A stretch of 64,000 nucleotides of DNA from positions 62,001 to 126,000 of the forward strand of contig CBDCVQ010000006.1 of assembly GCA_965223165.1 (NCBI GenBank), given 5' to 3'. Of this stretch, positions 55,824 through 64,000 are shown piece after piece. A program made the position numbers and the translations under genes. The first letter of the stretch is position 1. Every line of letters starts with the position of its first letter. The stretch comes from JABDMH01 sp965223165. Lineage in GTDB: Bacteria; Bacteroidota; Bacteroidia; Chitinophagales; Saprospiraceae. The notes under the pieces are model-generated. The model made no database searches. It was given only the letters and a program-made list of their open reading frames with translations, and was not told where the DNA came from.

Positions 55824-56156
55824 TGCAGCCAGGATCGCTGGGCGGCTGGCACCAGGCGTCTGACAGAAATAGTACATGCGTGCAAGTCTGAGAAAGATGA
55901 TTCAACCGTGGGAAGGCACCATCTAGGGTGCACCCTCCTTGAGCTAATTTGCTATAGATAGAATGGCGGGCATGCTTGAACTACTAGGGGTAGGGCACTA
56001 GCTATCCTGGCGGAAGAGTAAAAAAGGATGCTCGAGTTGGGGACCTGGATCGGATAGGTGTTCAGGTGGATCTAGTATGGGGATGTGGCGCTATTGCTTG
56101 AACCCAGCCATCGATGGATGGAAGCCACGTCACCGTATCAAGAAATCAGGTTGTTA
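55824..56156. other. Intergenic region after the sialic acid operon
   Basis: No credible gene. No strong terminator stem was found after the sialidase. It is bounded by the converging XRE gene. Confidence 0.3.
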
Positions 56157-56519
56157 TTATTCGCCAGCGGGAGCCAGCTTGCTCAGCTGTTTTTCCATCT
56201 TCGAGACTTTCTGCTCGATGTTGGTCATCCAGGAGACAAACGCGTGCTTGGGGTCATTTTTGCTGCCGGACTGGTAGGGATTGGCATCATCCTCTACCCG
56301 CCATGGGGTCTCATCAAGTAGCATTTCTCCTACACCCGTGATCCACCAGTGGACGTTGAGCTGGTTAAACACGAGCCCGATACGTTCAATCTTGTCCGAG
56401 CCGATATTCTTGCCGGAGAGGTACTTGTGCAAGGTACCATTGGAGAACTGGCACATTTCTTCCGCTTTGTGGGGAGTGATGCCTTGATGTCTTAAGAACT
56501 CTCTGAATCTCCTGCGCAA
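56157..56519 (-). CDS. XRE-like helix-turn-helix regulator
   Basis: A 120-residue protein. A helix-turn-helix at about 5-60 (FREFLRHQGITPHKAEEMCQFSNGTLHKYLSGKNIGSDKIERIG) has the usual xxAExxxxSxxTLxKYL arrangement. The next segment, FNQLNVHWWITGVGEMLL, recalls phage CI-like and other Bacteroidota repressors (N-x-x-W-L-x-T-G-x-G-x-M-L pattern). The C-terminus is a coiled-coil-like helix (VSWMTNIEQKVSKMEKQLSKL), probably for dimerisation. Upstream is very AT-rich. Target unknown; the adjacent RNA locus or sialic acid operon are possibilities. Confidence 0.75.
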   Translation of the reverse strand: MRRRFREFLRHQGITPHKAEEMCQFSNGTLHKYLSGKNIGSDKIERIGLVFNQLNVHWWITGVGEMLLDETPWRVEDDANPYQSGSKNDPKHAFVSWMTNIEQKVSKMEKQLSKLAPAGE

Positions 56520-56644
56520 GCCTGAGAAAATTTTTGAACTTTACTGCAAATTTTCTTGTAACTGTAGAAAAAAAGCTATAACATTGTCACAGTACAAGAA
56601 CGACTCTTTCAAATATACGAACTTAATTCAAGCGCGTGGATGAG

Positions 56645-56965
56645 GTCCTGTGCCTAATGGTAGAACTTTGCCCGGAAGCGTCCAGCAGGTGTCTAGCGCA
56701 TTTATTGGACGCTGCCAACGGTAATTAGTTGGAAATGTGCGCCATCTGTTTCGTAGGCCGGGCAGAACCTGTGTAGGCACGGGGCACCAATCCTAAGGAA
56801 CTAAATTGAAGCGTCACACGTGGCTGACTAGCAGCACCTTCCCCTTGGAAGAACCACTGCTGCCTTTGGTTCCGTGCCCGATGTGCAAGTAAGATGCTTC
56901 AAAGATATGGTCCGTAGTGCATGAATGTGGGAGCCCCTAAGACGGGAGGGGCTCTCTTTTTTTTT
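56645..56965 (+). ncRNA. Candidate structured non-coding RNA with own terminator
   Basis: About 320 nt without a credible ORF, with many perfect long-range helices and a strong terminator at the end. Pairs are GTGCCTA 56650-56656 with TAGGCAC 56774-56780; TGCCCGG 56669-56675 with CCGGGCA 56758-56764; GCGTCCA 56678-56684 with TGGACGC 56706-56712; CCAAC 56715-56719 with GTTGG 56728-56732; AGCAG 56830-56834 with CTGCT 56857-56861, enclosing TTCC/GGAA. An alternative GGCACGG 56776-56782 with CCGTGCC 56872-56878 competes with the first. It does not show the conserved sequences of RNase P, tmRNA or SRP RNA that I can recognise; 6S RNA remains possible. Start uncertain. Confidence 0.5.
56931..56965 (+). 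terminator. Strong rho-independent terminator without upstream ORF
   Basis: Perfect 8-bp stem GAGCCCCT / AGGGGCTC, 8-nt loop AAGACGGG, then TCTTTTTTTTT. No plus-strand protein gene precedes it for over 1 kb, so it most likely ends a non-coding transcript. Confidence 0.88.
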
Positions 56966-57040
56966 GCAAAAAAGCAAGGGTTGCCAGCCAGCCCAAAACA
57001 TTATGTCAGCGAGGTTATGCCTAACCCAGTAGGGCTTCTC

Positions 57041-57236
57041 ATTAAATCTTCTTGTTCATTCCAATGTCTTGGGTTCGCATACTTCGTTGCCAGGCCTCGC
57101 CACAGCTACGACTAGCTATCCACCCGCTGTCGCGGTTACCCCGCTCTCGCGCTGTCATGCTCGACTCTACGAGATCGTTGGGTCATGTTTTGCGCCTCGT
57201 CTGCGAGTAGAATCCTATTAGAATTTGGTCAACATA
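57041..57236 (-). repeat. Dispersed ~190-bp intergenic repeat, copy B (reverse orientation)
   Basis: The reverse complement aligns along its whole length with copy A at 11299-11491, with conserved blocks and a few small indels (for example GCAAAAC extra after GACGAGG). It lies in the gap between the candidate RNA and the VCBS gene. Confidence 0.8.
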
Positions 57237-57546
57237 CCTGATGATGCGAGCCTCTACTAAGGATCGTATGGCTTTTGTCACTCGGGGTGTGGATGGATCC
57301 GCGTGACAGGTTACACAGGAACTGCACCTATGCCAACCGGTCCTCCATGCCGGCTCCGCAACGAAACGTTCCCTCCGTACTGAACAATCTTTAGGCGCAC
57401 GTGGACTGCCTCCCCGTGCGATCGGTCAGACGGGCATTTTTTCCCACTCTGGGCAAATTTCGAGATATTTAGAAGGGGCGCGGCGACTGCGATGCGGACA
57501 GCCCTATCGCAGCCAGGCGTGGCCCAGGCAATAACAACATACGGTA
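57237..57546. other. Upstream region of the VCBS gene, possible leader hairpin
   Basis: No gene. A bulged stem TGC-CCGT / ACGGGCA (57407-57436) followed by TTTTTT could be a weak terminator or attenuator about 100 bp before the VCBS start. No further feature is seen. Confidence 0.3.
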
Positions 57547-59931
57547 ATGATCAAACCACTTCAACCACGATGGCTATGGATACTAGCTGTCTGCAGTACT
57601 TCCTTCATACACGGCCAAAGCCCCGTCAGCAATTGGACCTACATCTGCCTGGATAGTACCAAGGCCAAATGGGGAGACTACGGTGACCCGCCCTGGCTCC
57701 GTTACTTTGGCCTAGCATCAGGAGACGTCAACGGAGACGGCCAGACGGATGTAGTGACCGGTCGAAATGTGTACCTGGGCCCGGGTGCAGACCTGAAGCA
57801 GCCATGGGCTAAGCGTGACCTGGGGCAGAATGTGGATGGTATTCTCGTGTTGGATGTAGATGGTGATCCATACCGGGACATTATTGCACAGGCACTGCCA
57901 GATGTCTACTGGATAGAGGCTACGGATGGGCAAGGAGACAATTGGCGGGTGCGCAAGATCGCAGAGGTGCCCGCGACGTCGCACGTCAACAGCCAGGGAT
58001 TTGCGACGGCCCAACTAGTTGCCGGCGGAGCCAGTGAGATTCTCCTGGCCGGCAATGGAAACATCTACCTGATCCAAGTCCCCGATGAACCCCTGGCGGA
58101 GCCCTGGCCCATGCGATTGGTGGCTGCCAATACCTCGGATGAAGGGATCGGTGTGGGAGATATCAATGCCGATGGCCGACTCGATATCGTGGCCGGACGA
58201 AGGCCCGAAGGCCAGCCCGAGCCCTTGATCGTATGTTGGTTTGAAAACCCCGGTAGCCCGACGGGAAATTGGCCAGATCACGAGATCGGTCAGACCAATC
58301 ACCCCGCCGATCGGCTAGCCGTGGCCGACCTCAACGGAGACACACGCGCGGATATCGTAGTCTGCGAAGAGCGATGGCCGGGCCTGGAGCCAGATGGCAA
58401 TATCTTCGCATTTCTCCAACCGGAGACCACCCCAGCCTCCGACTGGACCCGCCGCAGGGTCGCCACCCAATACTCGACCAATAACCTGGACCTGGCGGAT
58501 CTGAATGGAGACGGACACATCGATATCGTCACTTGCGAACACAAGGGCCCCGGGCTGGAGCTGCAGATCTGGACCAACGATGGCCAAGCAAATTTTCGCA
58601 AAGAGGTCATCGACCGGGGCAAGGAAAGCCACCTCGGCACCCAGTTGGCCGACATCGATCAAGATGGCGATCTCGACATTCTCAGCATCGGTTGGGATGC
58701 GCACCAATATGTGCACCTTTGGCGCAACGAGCAGATTAGCACAGACGCTCGACAGTGGCGGCTGCTATCTTCCTCCTCCGGTGAGCTGCCCGTGCCCAAT
58801 GAAGGCAATCAGCAGACGGCCTCGCTGGCTATCGACGCGGACCAAAACGGCGCCGTGGACTTCTTCATTACGGAGCGTACGGCCGCTCCTGCGGTTACCT
58901 GGTTTCGTTATCTGGATGGCAGTTGGCAACGCTATGTCATAGAGGCGGGCCCCCTCCGCATTGAAGCCGGGGCGGCCTCTTACGACATCGACCAAGACGG
59001 CGATGAGGACATCGTGTTTGGGGGGGAGGGTAGGAGCAATGAGGTTTGGTGGTGGGAGAATCCTTATCCCCAATATGATCCGGCTATTCCCTGGACTCGG
59101 CGATCCATCAAGAAGACGGGCAAGAACAAACACCATGACCAGATGTTCGGCGATTTTGATGGCGACGGACAGCAAGAGCTCGTCTTCTGGAATCAGGGTG
59201 CCGCAGCGCTGATGATGGCCGAGATACCTGCGGACGTAAAGGAGGTGGAAACGTGGCCGTTTGAGGTCATCTACCAGTACTCCAATGATAGTGAGATGCA
59301 ACCTGCCGTAGGACTGTACGGATACCCGGGTTGGAGCACCGTCAACGAGCATGAAGGGCTGGCGAAAATTGACATGGATGGGGATGGCATCGAAGATATC
59401 GTGGGAGGTGGCCGTTGGTTCAAATACGACAATGGCACCTTTGCCGAGCGGATCATTGATGCAAGCTATACCTTCAGCCGCAGCGCCGCCGGCCAATTCG
59501 TAGAGGGAGGGCGCCCGGAAGTCATGTTGGTGGTCGGTGACGGGCAGGGTCCCTTGTACATGTACGAATGGCACGAATGGCCGCAGAATCACAAGCGCGG
59601 TACGGGCACTTGGAAACGTACCCTTCTGATCGAAGAGTTGGACAATGGGCACACGATCGATGTACTTGACTTTAACCAAGATGGTCATCTTGATCTATTT
59701 ACCGCCGAGATGCGTTTTGGCGAAGGTAATCCGGATGCCAAGATTCGAATCTTGCTGGGCAACGGCGACGGCACCTTTCGGGAAATGGTGATTGCCGAAG
59801 GGTATGGCGTGCACGAAGGCCGCATCGTGGATCTGGACGGAGATGGTGACCTGGACGTACTGGGCAAACCCTATACCTGGAAGGCTCCGCTACTGAATAT
59901 CTGGATCAATGATGGGCCGCTCAAAAGGTAA
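57547..59931 (+). CDS. Secreted FG-GAP/VCBS repeat beta-propeller protein
   Basis: A 794-residue protein with a signal peptide (WLWILAVCSTSFIHGQ). Repeated calcium-type FG-GAP loops run through the whole chain: DVNGDGQTD, DVDGDPYRD, DINADGRLD, DLNGDTRAD, DLNGDGHID, DIDQDGDLD, DIDQDGDED, DFDGDGQQE, DMDGDGIED, DFNQDGHLD and DLDGDGDLD, separated by about 50-70 residues, giving one or two propellers. No catalytic domain. Such proteins occur in Bacteroidota polysaccharide loci. The next gene overlaps its end, so it leads an operon with a lipoprotein and perhaps the transketolase genes. Confidence 0.87.
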   Translation: MIKPLQPRWLWILAVCSTSFIHGQSPVSNWTYICLDSTKAKWGDYGDPPWLRYFGLASGDVNGDGQTDVVTGRNVYLGPGADLKQPWAKRDLGQNVDGILVLDVDGDPYRDIIAQALPDVYWIEATDGQGDNWRVRKIAEVPATSHVNSQGFATAQLVAGGASEILLAGNGNIYLIQVPDEPLAEPWPMRLVAANTSDEGIGVGDINADGRLDIVAGRRPEGQPEPLIVCWFENPGSPTGNWPDHEIGQTNHPADRLAVADLNGDTRADIVVCEERWPGLEPDGNIFAFLQPETTPASDWTRRRVATQYSTNNLDLADLNGDGHIDIVTCEHKGPGLELQIWTNDGQANFRKEVIDRGKESHLGTQLADIDQDGDLDILSIGWDAHQYVHLWRNEQISTDARQWRLLSSSSGELPVPNEGNQQTASLAIDADQNGAVDFFITERTAAPAVTWFRYLDGSWQRYVIEAGPLRIEAGAASYDIDQDGDEDIVFGGEGRSNEVWWWENPYPQYDPAIPWTRRSIKKTGKNKHHDQMFGDFDGDGQQELVFWNQGAAALMMAEIPADVKEVETWPFEVIYQYSNDSEMQPAVGLYGYPGWSTVNEHEGLAKIDMDGDGIEDIVGGGRWFKYDNGTFAERIIDASYTFSRSAAGQFVEGGRPEVMLVVGDGQGPLYMYEWHEWPQNHKRGTGTWKRTLLIEELDNGHTIDVLDFNQDGHLDLFTAEMRFGEGNPDAKIRILLGNGDGTFREMVIAEGYGVHEGRIVDLDGDGDLDVLGKPYTWKAPLLNIWINDGPLKR

Positions 59932-60778
59932 CCTTGCCAGTGGGTGTTGCCTGCTGGTCCTGCTTTGCTTTTCCTGCCGCCCCCAAGTACAAATCGTACC
60001 GGGAGCCTCAGCGGAGGGCCAGTCAGCCTTCCGAATTGAGACTTCCAGTGCCACCTTCGTGTACCAGGATGAGGCTGGTGGCTTTAGCAACATAGTAGAC
60101 GATCAAGGCAGGGACTGGATTCAGTTTCACGCGACCGACTCGGCCCACTATCCCGCATCGGCCGCTGCTGACTATCGGGGCCTGCCCAATCTCGTCTTTC
60201 GCTCGGACGACGGTGGATGCGGCCATCCCGGTTTTACCAAAATGACATCACAACAGCTGTCCAATAATCAGATCCGCTCCACAGCCAAGAGTGGCCGGTG
60301 GCAGTGGACCTGGACCTTTCACAATCACCATGCCGAGCTAACCGTGGAGAAATGGGACCCTACGCATGCCTTTTGGTTTTTATATGAGGGTCCGATCGCG
60401 GGCCAATTTTCTCCGTCGACGCACTATTGGGGCACCGACGGGGGAGGCCCCAACTTCGAGCAGCCTGACCTCGTCCTCGGTACGCATGAAGTGGGCCAGT
60501 GGCAAACAGCCTATTTCGGCGACCGGCAGTATGACCGAACATTTTTCGTCCATCAATTGGAGGGTGATACCTTGGTCGACTACTTTGCCTACATGGGCAA
60601 TTCAGAGGAGGGCAACGAGGCGTCTGATGGGATGGTGGTGTTTGGCTTTGGTCGTGGGGTCGGAGCTAAGCCACTCCTGCAAGGTCCCCACAAGTTCATC
60701 TGTGGATTCTATCCCGATGTTGTCATAGATGAGGCAGGGCATCAACGAATTATGTCTTACATTCATCAGCTACCCTGA
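59912..60778 (+). CDS. Lipoprotein of unknown function
   Basis: About 288 residues from MGRSKGNLAS (an ATG at 59909 gives one more). The leader CCLLVLLCFSC is a lipobox. The body is beta-rich and Trp/Gly-rich (WQWTWTFHNHHAELTVEKW, FWFLYEGPIAGQFSPSTHYWG, VDYFAYMGN). The pattern recalls carbohydrate-binding or mutarotase-like beta-sandwich proteins, but no family is recognised. It overlaps the VCBS gene by about 20 bp and precedes the transketolase genes by 23 bp. Confidence 0.7.
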   Translation: MGRSKGNLASGCCLLVLLCFSCRPQVQIVPGASAEGQSAFRIETSSATFVYQDEAGGFSNIVDDQGRDWIQFHATDSAHYPASAAADYRGLPNLVFRSDDGGCGHPGFTKMTSQQLSNNQIRSTAKSGRWQWTWTFHNHHAELTVEKWDPTHAFWFLYEGPIAGQFSPSTHYWGTDGGGPNFEQPDLVLGTHEVGQWQTAYFGDRQYDRTFFVHQLEGDTLVDYFAYMGNSEEGNEASDGMVVFGFGRGVGAKPLLQGPHKFICGFYPDVVIDEAGHQRIMSYIHQLP

Positions 60779-60801
60779 CAAACGTTATCAACACATACTA
60801 G

Positions 60802-61626
60802 ATGCGACTACACAAGCTCGAGGAGTTGGAGCAAAAATGCCGTGAGATCCGTCGCTCAATCGTTCAGATGGTGTACGAGGCATCTTCCGGTCACCTGGGG
60901 GGTAGTCTGGGGGCCACCGAAATGGTGGTCGCATTGTACTACCACTTGATGCGGCACGATCCACAACAACCAAACTGGCCGGAGCGCGACCGCTTTATTC
61001 TTTCCAAAGGCCATTGCACGCCGGTCATCTATGCCGTGCTGGCGGACAGCGGCTACTTTCCCCGCTCTGATCTCTCCACTTTTCGCCGTCCGGGATCGCA
61101 TTTGCAGGGGCATCCCTACCAGCCCAAGACGCCGGGTATTGAGGCTACCACGGGCACGCTGGGCTTGGGACTGTCGACGGCGTTGGGCATGGCCGTAGTC
61201 GCCAAGCAGCGGGGAGAGTCGCATCATTACTTCGTGCTCTGCGGCGATGGCGAAATCCAGGAGGGCCAGATCTGGGAGGCCGCCATGTTTGCCAACAAAT
61301 ACCGGCTGAATAATGTCATCGCCTTTGTAGACCGCAACTATCTGCAGACGGATGGGCACTCGGAGGACATCATGCCGCTGGACCCGCTGGCACCCAAGTG
61401 GCAGAGCTTTGGCTGGAAAGTATTTGAAATCGATGGTCATGATTTGCAGCAAATAATCCACACGGTGGAAAAGGCGCGGTCCAGTGACCGACCGGTCATG
61501 ATCATCGCTCGAACGACGAAAGGAAAAGGGGTCTCCTTCATGGAAAACGCGGTGGAATGGCATGGAAAGCCCCCCACGCAGGAAGAATGGCAAGCCGCTA
61601 TCAACGAACTGAGCCATGCAGAGTAA
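60802..61626 (+). CDS. Transketolase, N-terminal (thiamine-binding) subunit
   Basis: A 274-residue protein equal to the first domain of transketolase. It has ASSGHLGGSLGATEMVVALYYHLM, FILSKGHCTPVIYA, TTGTLGLGLSTALGMAV and the thiamine-diphosphate motif CGDGEIQEGQIWEA...VIAFVDRN (GDG-x25-N type). Split transketolases pair with a separate C-terminal chain, here the next gene overlapping by 11 bp. It transfers a two-carbon ketol unit between sugar phosphates. In this context it may serve a special sugar route and not the pentose pathway (inference). Confidence 0.9.
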   Translation: MRLHKLEELEQKCREIRRSIVQMVYEASSGHLGGSLGATEMVVALYYHLMRHDPQQPNWPERDRFILSKGHCTPVIYAVLADSGYFPRSDLSTFRRPGSHLQGHPYQPKTPGIEATTGTLGLGLSTALGMAVVAKQRGESHHYFVLCGDGEIQEGQIWEAAMFANKYRLNNVIAFVDRNYLQTDGHSEDIMPLDPLAPKWQSFGWKVFEIDGHDLQQIIHTVEKARSSDRPVMIIARTTKGKGVSFMENAVEWHGKPPTQEEWQAAINELSHAE

Positions 61627-62548
61627 GCAAACGCGTCAAGGATATGTAGATGCTCTGCTAGAGCTGGCCGACGAACTGCCCGAGATGGTGGTGCTCGATA
61701 CGGATGTGGGTAAGGCGACCAAGACCCTGCAGTTCGGCGCTCGGTATCCCGATCGATACTACAACTGTGGCGTGCAGGAGCAAAATATGCTGTCCGTTGC
61801 TGCTGGGATGTCGTTGGAGGGGGTGATCCCTTTTGCCACAACTTTCGGTGTTTTTGCCACCTGCCGAGCGGGCGACCAGCTGCGCAACAGCATCGCTTAT
61901 CCCAAGGCCAATGTCAAAGTCGCCGTGACCCATTGTGGCATCAGCGTTGGAGGGGACGGCGCCTCGCATCAGGCCAATGAAGACATCGCCATCGTGCGAG
62001 CCTTGCCCCATATGACGGTGCTGGTACCGGGAGATTATGAAGAAGCGAGGTTGGCCACCCATGCCGCCGCGCATTGGCCCGGTCCCGTATACCTTCGACT
62101 CGGCCGTGATCAATATCCGGTGGTCAAAGAGCTGCATGGGCATTTTGAGATAGGTCTGGCCAAAGTACTCCGGGAGGGAAAAGATGTCACCATTGCATGC
62201 ACGGGCGTAATGGTGTCCGAGGCTTTGGTGGCACACCGACGGCTTTCGGAGCAGGGCATCCAGGCGCGGGTACTTCACCTCCCCACGATCAAACCCATAG
62301 ATGCCCAGGCCATCCTTAGTGCGGCACAAGAAACGGCAGGTATTGTCACCATCGAAGAACACTCGATCATCGGTGGCCTGGGAGAGGCCATCGCCGGGAT
62401 CGTGGCCGAGTCCCACCCCTGCCCGGTCAAACGCGTGGGGGTGCAGGACGTCTTCGGCGAATCCGGACAGGCAGCAGAATTATTTGATAAATACGGCCTT
62501 AGAGCCAGTAATGTGGTAGCGGCAGTACATGAGATCAGACCCACATGA
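61616..62548 (+). CDS. Transketolase, C-terminal subunit
   Basis: A 310-residue protein: the pyrimidine-binding domain (VVLDTDVGKATKTLQFG, NCGVQEQNMLSVAAGMSLEGVIPFATTF with the catalytic Glu in VQEQN) and the C-terminal domain (DVTIACTGVMVSEALVA, IVTIEEHSIIGGLGEAIAGI). It overlaps the N-subunit by 11 bp and the alcohol dehydrogenase by ATGA. The two chains together make one active enzyme. Confidence 0.9.
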   Translation: MQSKQTRQGYVDALLELADELPEMVVLDTDVGKATKTLQFGARYPDRYYNCGVQEQNMLSVAAGMSLEGVIPFATTFGVFATCRAGDQLRNSIAYPKANVKVAVTHCGISVGGDGASHQANEDIAIVRALPHMTVLVPGDYEEARLATHAAAHWPGPVYLRLGRDQYPVVKELHGHFEIGLAKVLREGKDVTIACTGVMVSEALVAHRRLSEQGIQARVLHLPTIKPIDAQAILSAAQETAGIVTIEEHSIIGGLGEAIAGIVAESHPCPVKRVGVQDVFGESGQAAELFDKYGLRASNVVAAVHEIRPT

Positions 62549-63573
62549 AAGCATTGATAAAATATCAATCCGGTCCTGGAAATGTCGCTCTCCGAGATGT
62601 GGAGGAACCTAAATGTGCGGCCGATCAGGTGCTGCTGGAGATCAGTGATTGCGGCATTTGCGGCACGGACTTGCACGTGTACCATGACACATTTAAAAAC
62701 TACCCACCCGTCATTCTTGGGCACGAGTTTAGCGGAACCGTGGTGGAGCGAGGACGGGATGTCACGGAGATCCCGCTGGGAGGGACCTACAGTGTGCTGG
62801 GAGCGACGGCGATCACCTGTGGACATTGCACCTATTGTGAGCGGGGAGACTTTATGTTCTGCTCGGTGCGGCGGGGCATGGGGCATGGTGTCCATGGCGC
62901 CTTCACGCGATGGGCGGCCGTACGACCCGATCAACTCTATCCGGTGCCGCCGGGCGTATCCCTCGAGGTAGCTGCCCTGGCGGAGCCCTTGGCTGTGGCT
63001 GTGCATGTGGTTGAAGAGGTCGCGCATTTCAAGTTGGGCGACACCGTGCTGCTTTCCGGACCGGGCCCCATTGGCTTGCTTTGCCTGAAGATGCTACTAG
63101 CGCATGGCCTGCAGGTCATTGTCGCGGGGCTGGAAACTGATCAGATGCGATTGGAGACCGCCAAAAAGTACGGAGCCGAGTGTGTTGTAGCTGTCGATCG
63201 AGAGGATCTGGCCGCTGTGATCGCTGACAAGACAAAGGGGCAAGGCGTAGCGCTGGCCGTGGAATGTTCGGGGGCCGAGGCCTCCGCCCGCAATTGCCTG
63301 GAGGCCCTGCAGCCCATGGGTCACTATGTGCAGGTGGGACATTTTGGCAAAGACCTGCTACTGCCGTGGGATCTGGTGGCCTTTCGACAATTACGCATCC
63401 ACGGATCGCTAGGGTACACCCAGCAGACCTGGCGGCGCACGATGAAAGTGCTTGCCCAGCCACAACTGCGGTGGCAGGAGGTGATCAGCCATCAGTTGCC
63501 CTTGGCCGAATGGGAGCGGGGCTTCGCCCTCATGGAGTCCAAGCAGGCCATCAAAATTTTGCTTAAGCCGTAA
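62545..63573 (+). CDS. Zinc-dependent alcohol/polyol dehydrogenase (MDR)
   Basis: A 342-residue protein. The catalytic zinc site is in ISDCGICGTDLHVYHD and ILGHEFSGTVVERG. The structural zinc site has four Cys in CGHCTYCERGDFMFC. The Rossmann motif is LLSGPGPIGLLCLKMLLAHG. It resembles sorbitol, threonine and L-gulonate-type dehydrogenases. It is coupled to the transketolase by ATGA, suggesting it oxidises a sugar or polyol that feeds the transketolase; substrate unknown. Confidence 0.88.
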   Translation: MKALIKYQSGPGNVALRDVEEPKCAADQVLLEISDCGICGTDLHVYHDTFKNYPPVILGHEFSGTVVERGRDVTEIPLGGTYSVLGATAITCGHCTYCERGDFMFCSVRRGMGHGVHGAFTRWAAVRPDQLYPVPPGVSLEVAALAEPLAVAVHVVEEVAHFKLGDTVLLSGPGPIGLLCLKMLLAHGLQVIVAGLETDQMRLETAKKYGAECVVAVDREDLAAVIADKTKGQGVALAVECSGAEASARNCLEALQPMGHYVQVGHFGKDLLLPWDLVAFRQLRIHGSLGYTQQTWRRTMKVLAQPQLRWQEVISHQLPLAEWERGFALMESKQAIKILLKP

Positions 63574-63595
63574 GCGTAGTCTTATCCCATCTCCG

Positions 63596-64000
63596 CTACA
63601 GCTCCATCTTCCAGGGCTTGCGGTACGCAGGTTGAATAAACTGATTGGCCTGCTTGTCTTTGATAAACCGGTTCTTAGTGCGGTCCCACGCTAGGCGGTG
63701 GGATCCGCTTCGGACAGCGATGTTGGCCATGTGTGTATACAGGGCCACATTGCTCCCGAGCGAGGCTGGGCAGGAGGGGGTCTCCCGGCTCTTGATGCAA
63801 TCCAGGAAGTTCCTTACGTGGTTGTCGGTGCCTCCCTTGTAGTCGGTGGCCTCATGGGCCTCGATCTTATGGGCCTTCTTGGCGTTGTCCCATTCGGGAA
63901 TGACCTGCCAGCCGCTGCGATCGACGACGAGCGTTCCTTTCTCGCCAAGGAAGGCGATGCCATATAGCCGATCATAGGGGCCCACTTGTTTGCCGGCATT
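63596..64000 (-). CDS. Gfo/Idh/MocA family oxidoreductase, C-terminal part only
   Basis: The frame is open to the window edge (NAGKQVGPYDRLYG at the boundary), so only about 135 C-terminal residues are present. Visible are AFLGEKGTLVVDRSGWQVIPE, then DNHVRNFLDCIKSRETPSC and HMANIAVRSGSHRLAWD, which are typical of the sugar-dehydrogenase-like Gfo/Idh/MocA proteins with Tat-exported members in Bacteroidota. It converges with the alcohol dehydrogenase. Confidence 0.8.
   Translation of the reverse strand, partial: NAGKQVGPYDRLYGIAFLGEKGTLVVDRSGWQVIPEWDNAKKAHKIEAHEATDYKGGTDNHVRNFLDCIKSRETPSCPASLGSNVALYTHMANIAVRSGSHRLAWDRTKNRFIKDKQANQFIQPAYRKPWKMEL

Noticed and set aside
56921..57115. 64-codon plus-strand frame
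   Set aside because: Begins inside the terminator hairpin and runs into the dispersed repeat.

Overview
The window looks like chromosomal DNA of a Bacteroidota bacterium, most likely of the Saprospiria/Lewinella type. The support is a type IX secretion sorting domain, tandem DUF2911, TAnnTTTG promoter boxes, a TonB plug lipoprotein, an AGE-type sialic acid route, and DUF1501/PSD1/PVC-type cytochrome proteins. Taxonomy is inferred from gene content only; no search was possible. Most genes are GC-rich. The AbiE pair and the two insertion sequences are visibly AT-rich.

Layout. 1-2.3 kb: the 3' part of an IS1634-type transposase, then seven 95-bp tandem repeats each carrying a hairpin. 2.3-3.4 kb: a secreted double-DUF2911 protein (minus). 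3.7-8.6 kb: a tight plus-strand operon for acyl-CoA metabolism (acyl-CoA dehydrogenase, SDR, frameshifted MDR reductase, enoyl-CoA isomerase, MaoC hydratase). 8.6-12.7 kb: a membrane-anchored papain-like protease, a quinone reductase and a frameshifted AAA ATPase. 12.8-16.6 kb: a nagB-symporter-nagA operon (minus). 16.8-19 kb: an OsmC protein and a T9SS cargo protein. 19-27.3 kb: a PSD1-DUF1501 operon diverging from an SGNH/PVC-dehydrogenase/cytochrome c protein across a heptamer-repeat spacer. 28-36.5 kb: a BNR-repeat secreted protein, a START protein, a stand-alone McrB-N-like protein, and a VIT-VWA gene overlapping a possible clan-CD protease-like gene. 37-39.7 kb: a small defence cluster with an orphan Pycsar-type membrane effector and an AbiEi/AbiEii toxin-antitoxin pair under an apparently leaderless, palindrome-covered promoter. 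39.9-45.4 kb: a double-thioredoxin protein, a YcxB-like protein, a zinc-ribbon gene broken by a stop codon, a complete IS4-family element, a DUF1203 protein and an orphan TonB plug lipoprotein. 45.4-48.5 kb: a 3.1-kb non-coding mosaic with 27 copies of a GTCGAAACG core. 48.6-55.8 kb: a DUF6624 protein, then a complete sialic acid scavenging operon (epimerase, mutarotase-symporter fusion, lyase, sialidase). 56.1-57.5 kb: an XRE-like regulator, a candidate structured RNA with its own terminator, and the second copy of a ~190-bp dispersed repeat (first copy at 11.3 kb). 57.5-64 kb: an FG-GAP/VCBS protein, a lipoprotein, a split transketolase, a zinc alcohol dehydrogenase and a partial Gfo/Idh/MocA oxidoreductase.

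How it fits together. The sialidase releases sialic acid, the NanM/NanT-like fusion presents and imports the sugar, the lyase makes ManNAc, and the AGE epimerase makes GlcNAc. After phosphorylation by a kinase not in this window, the nagA/nagB products 34 kb away would feed fructose-6-phosphate to glycolysis. The strongest candidates for something undescribed are the structured RNA at 56.65-56.97 kb, the 27-copy repeat mosaic, the two-copy dispersed element, the VIT-VWA/clan-CD-like pair and the orphan defence-like genes (McrB-N, PycTM).
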